From Thermoplasmata archaeon (GTDB taxonomy: Archaea > Thermoplasmatota > Thermoplasmata > GCA-020350865), in contig CP070672.1 of assembly GCA_020351895.1 (NCBI GenBank), positions 2,794,452 to 2,819,043 of the forward strand: a stretch of 24,592 nucleotides of DNA. Direction: 5' to 3'. Under the pieces are notes generated by a model, which made no database searches, was not told the DNA's origin, and worked only from the letters and a program-made list of their open reading frames with translations. Every line of letters begins with the position of its first letter. Position 1 is the first letter of the stretch. Of the stretch, positions 24,459 through 24,592 are shown piece after piece. Made by a program: the position numbers and the translations under genes.

Positions 24459-24486
24459 AGATTTTGAAATTTTGATATATATAAAT
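24459..24486 (+). promoter_or_regulatory. Conserved 13-bp element plus TATA box, gene at the window end
   Basis: AGATTTTGAAATT (24459-24471) is followed by TTGATATATATAAATGA. The downstream ATAAATGA...CATT.. sequence also resembles the copy before the DUF1059 gene. The start codon is ~50 bases after the TATA box. Confidence 0.6.
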
Positions 24487-24534
24487 GATGTCATTGAGGG
24501 TATCAAGATAGAACAGAAAAGTAGGTGAGAAAAA

Positions 24535-24592
24535 ATGTCAGAAAATGAAAATAAGGCCATTGTTTCTCGGATGTCCGAGTCGATCTGGAGGA
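24535..24592 (+). CDS. Start of a gene cut by the window end (possible SnoaL-like/ester cyclase)
   Basis: ATG 24535 is preceded by AGGTGA at good spacing and by a TATA box with the conserved upstream element, so it is a real start. Only 19 codons are visible: SENENKAIVSRMSESIWR after the Met. The pattern N-K-x-I/L-V-x-R...E-x-I/V-W is reminiscent of SnoaL-like polyketide-cyclase/ester cyclase N-termini, but this is too little sequence for an assignment. Confidence 0.65.
   Translation, partial: MSENENKAIVSRMSESIWR

Overview
The window looks like archaeal chromosome, most likely from the Thermoplasmatota or a related sediment or environmental Euryarchaeota lineage. This is an inference. It rests on TATA-type promoters, GGTGA/GGAGG ribosome-binding sites, AT-rich DNA, very large Asn/Asp-rich surface proteins built from parallel beta-helix, PKD and cadherin/Ig-like modules, Hsp20 and PfpI-type proteins, and a winged-helix/PAS/GAF regulator. 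There are no rRNA, tRNA, CRISPR or transposase genes and no phage genes.

Layout. (1) 1-12794, plus strand: three consecutive giant envelope genes, the first cut by the window edge. All three end in the same module series: PKD pair, six ~90-residue cadherin/Ig-like repeats, one transmembrane helix, and a Glu-rich cytoplasmic tail carrying two conserved short motifs. The second and third begin with a signal peptide and a NosD/pectate-lyase-like beta-helix. (2) 12902-16333, minus strand: a six-repeat membrane-anchored protein with a CBM9/DOMON-like N-terminal domain, followed by a zinc-ribbon membrane protein. (3) 16576-19231, minus strand: an apparent redox operon of a DOMON-cytochrome b561 protein, a DJ-1/PfpI protein and a peroxiredoxin. 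(4) 19414-20355, minus strand: two small heat-shock (Hsp20) proteins. (5) 20522-22810, minus strand: a winged-helix protein with four PAS domains and a Cys-rich GAF domain but no kinase domain. (6) 23027-24592, plus strand: small stress-type genes (DUF1059, cupin, DsrE-like, and the start of another gene).

How they fit together. Regions 1-2 encode the cell surface. Regions 3-6 read as a redox and protein-damage stress neighbourhood next to a likely sensor-regulator. The three plus-strand transcription units in region 6 share an identical 13-bp element just upstream of their TATA boxes, and a diverged copy lies before the first Hsp20 gene. This suggests a small regulon, or an unusually extended core promoter.

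Several starts were moved downstream of the longest open frame because the upstream ATG/GTG lies inside the Shine-Dalgarno sequence (2344, 23027, 23937, 13546) or just after a TATA box (16333).
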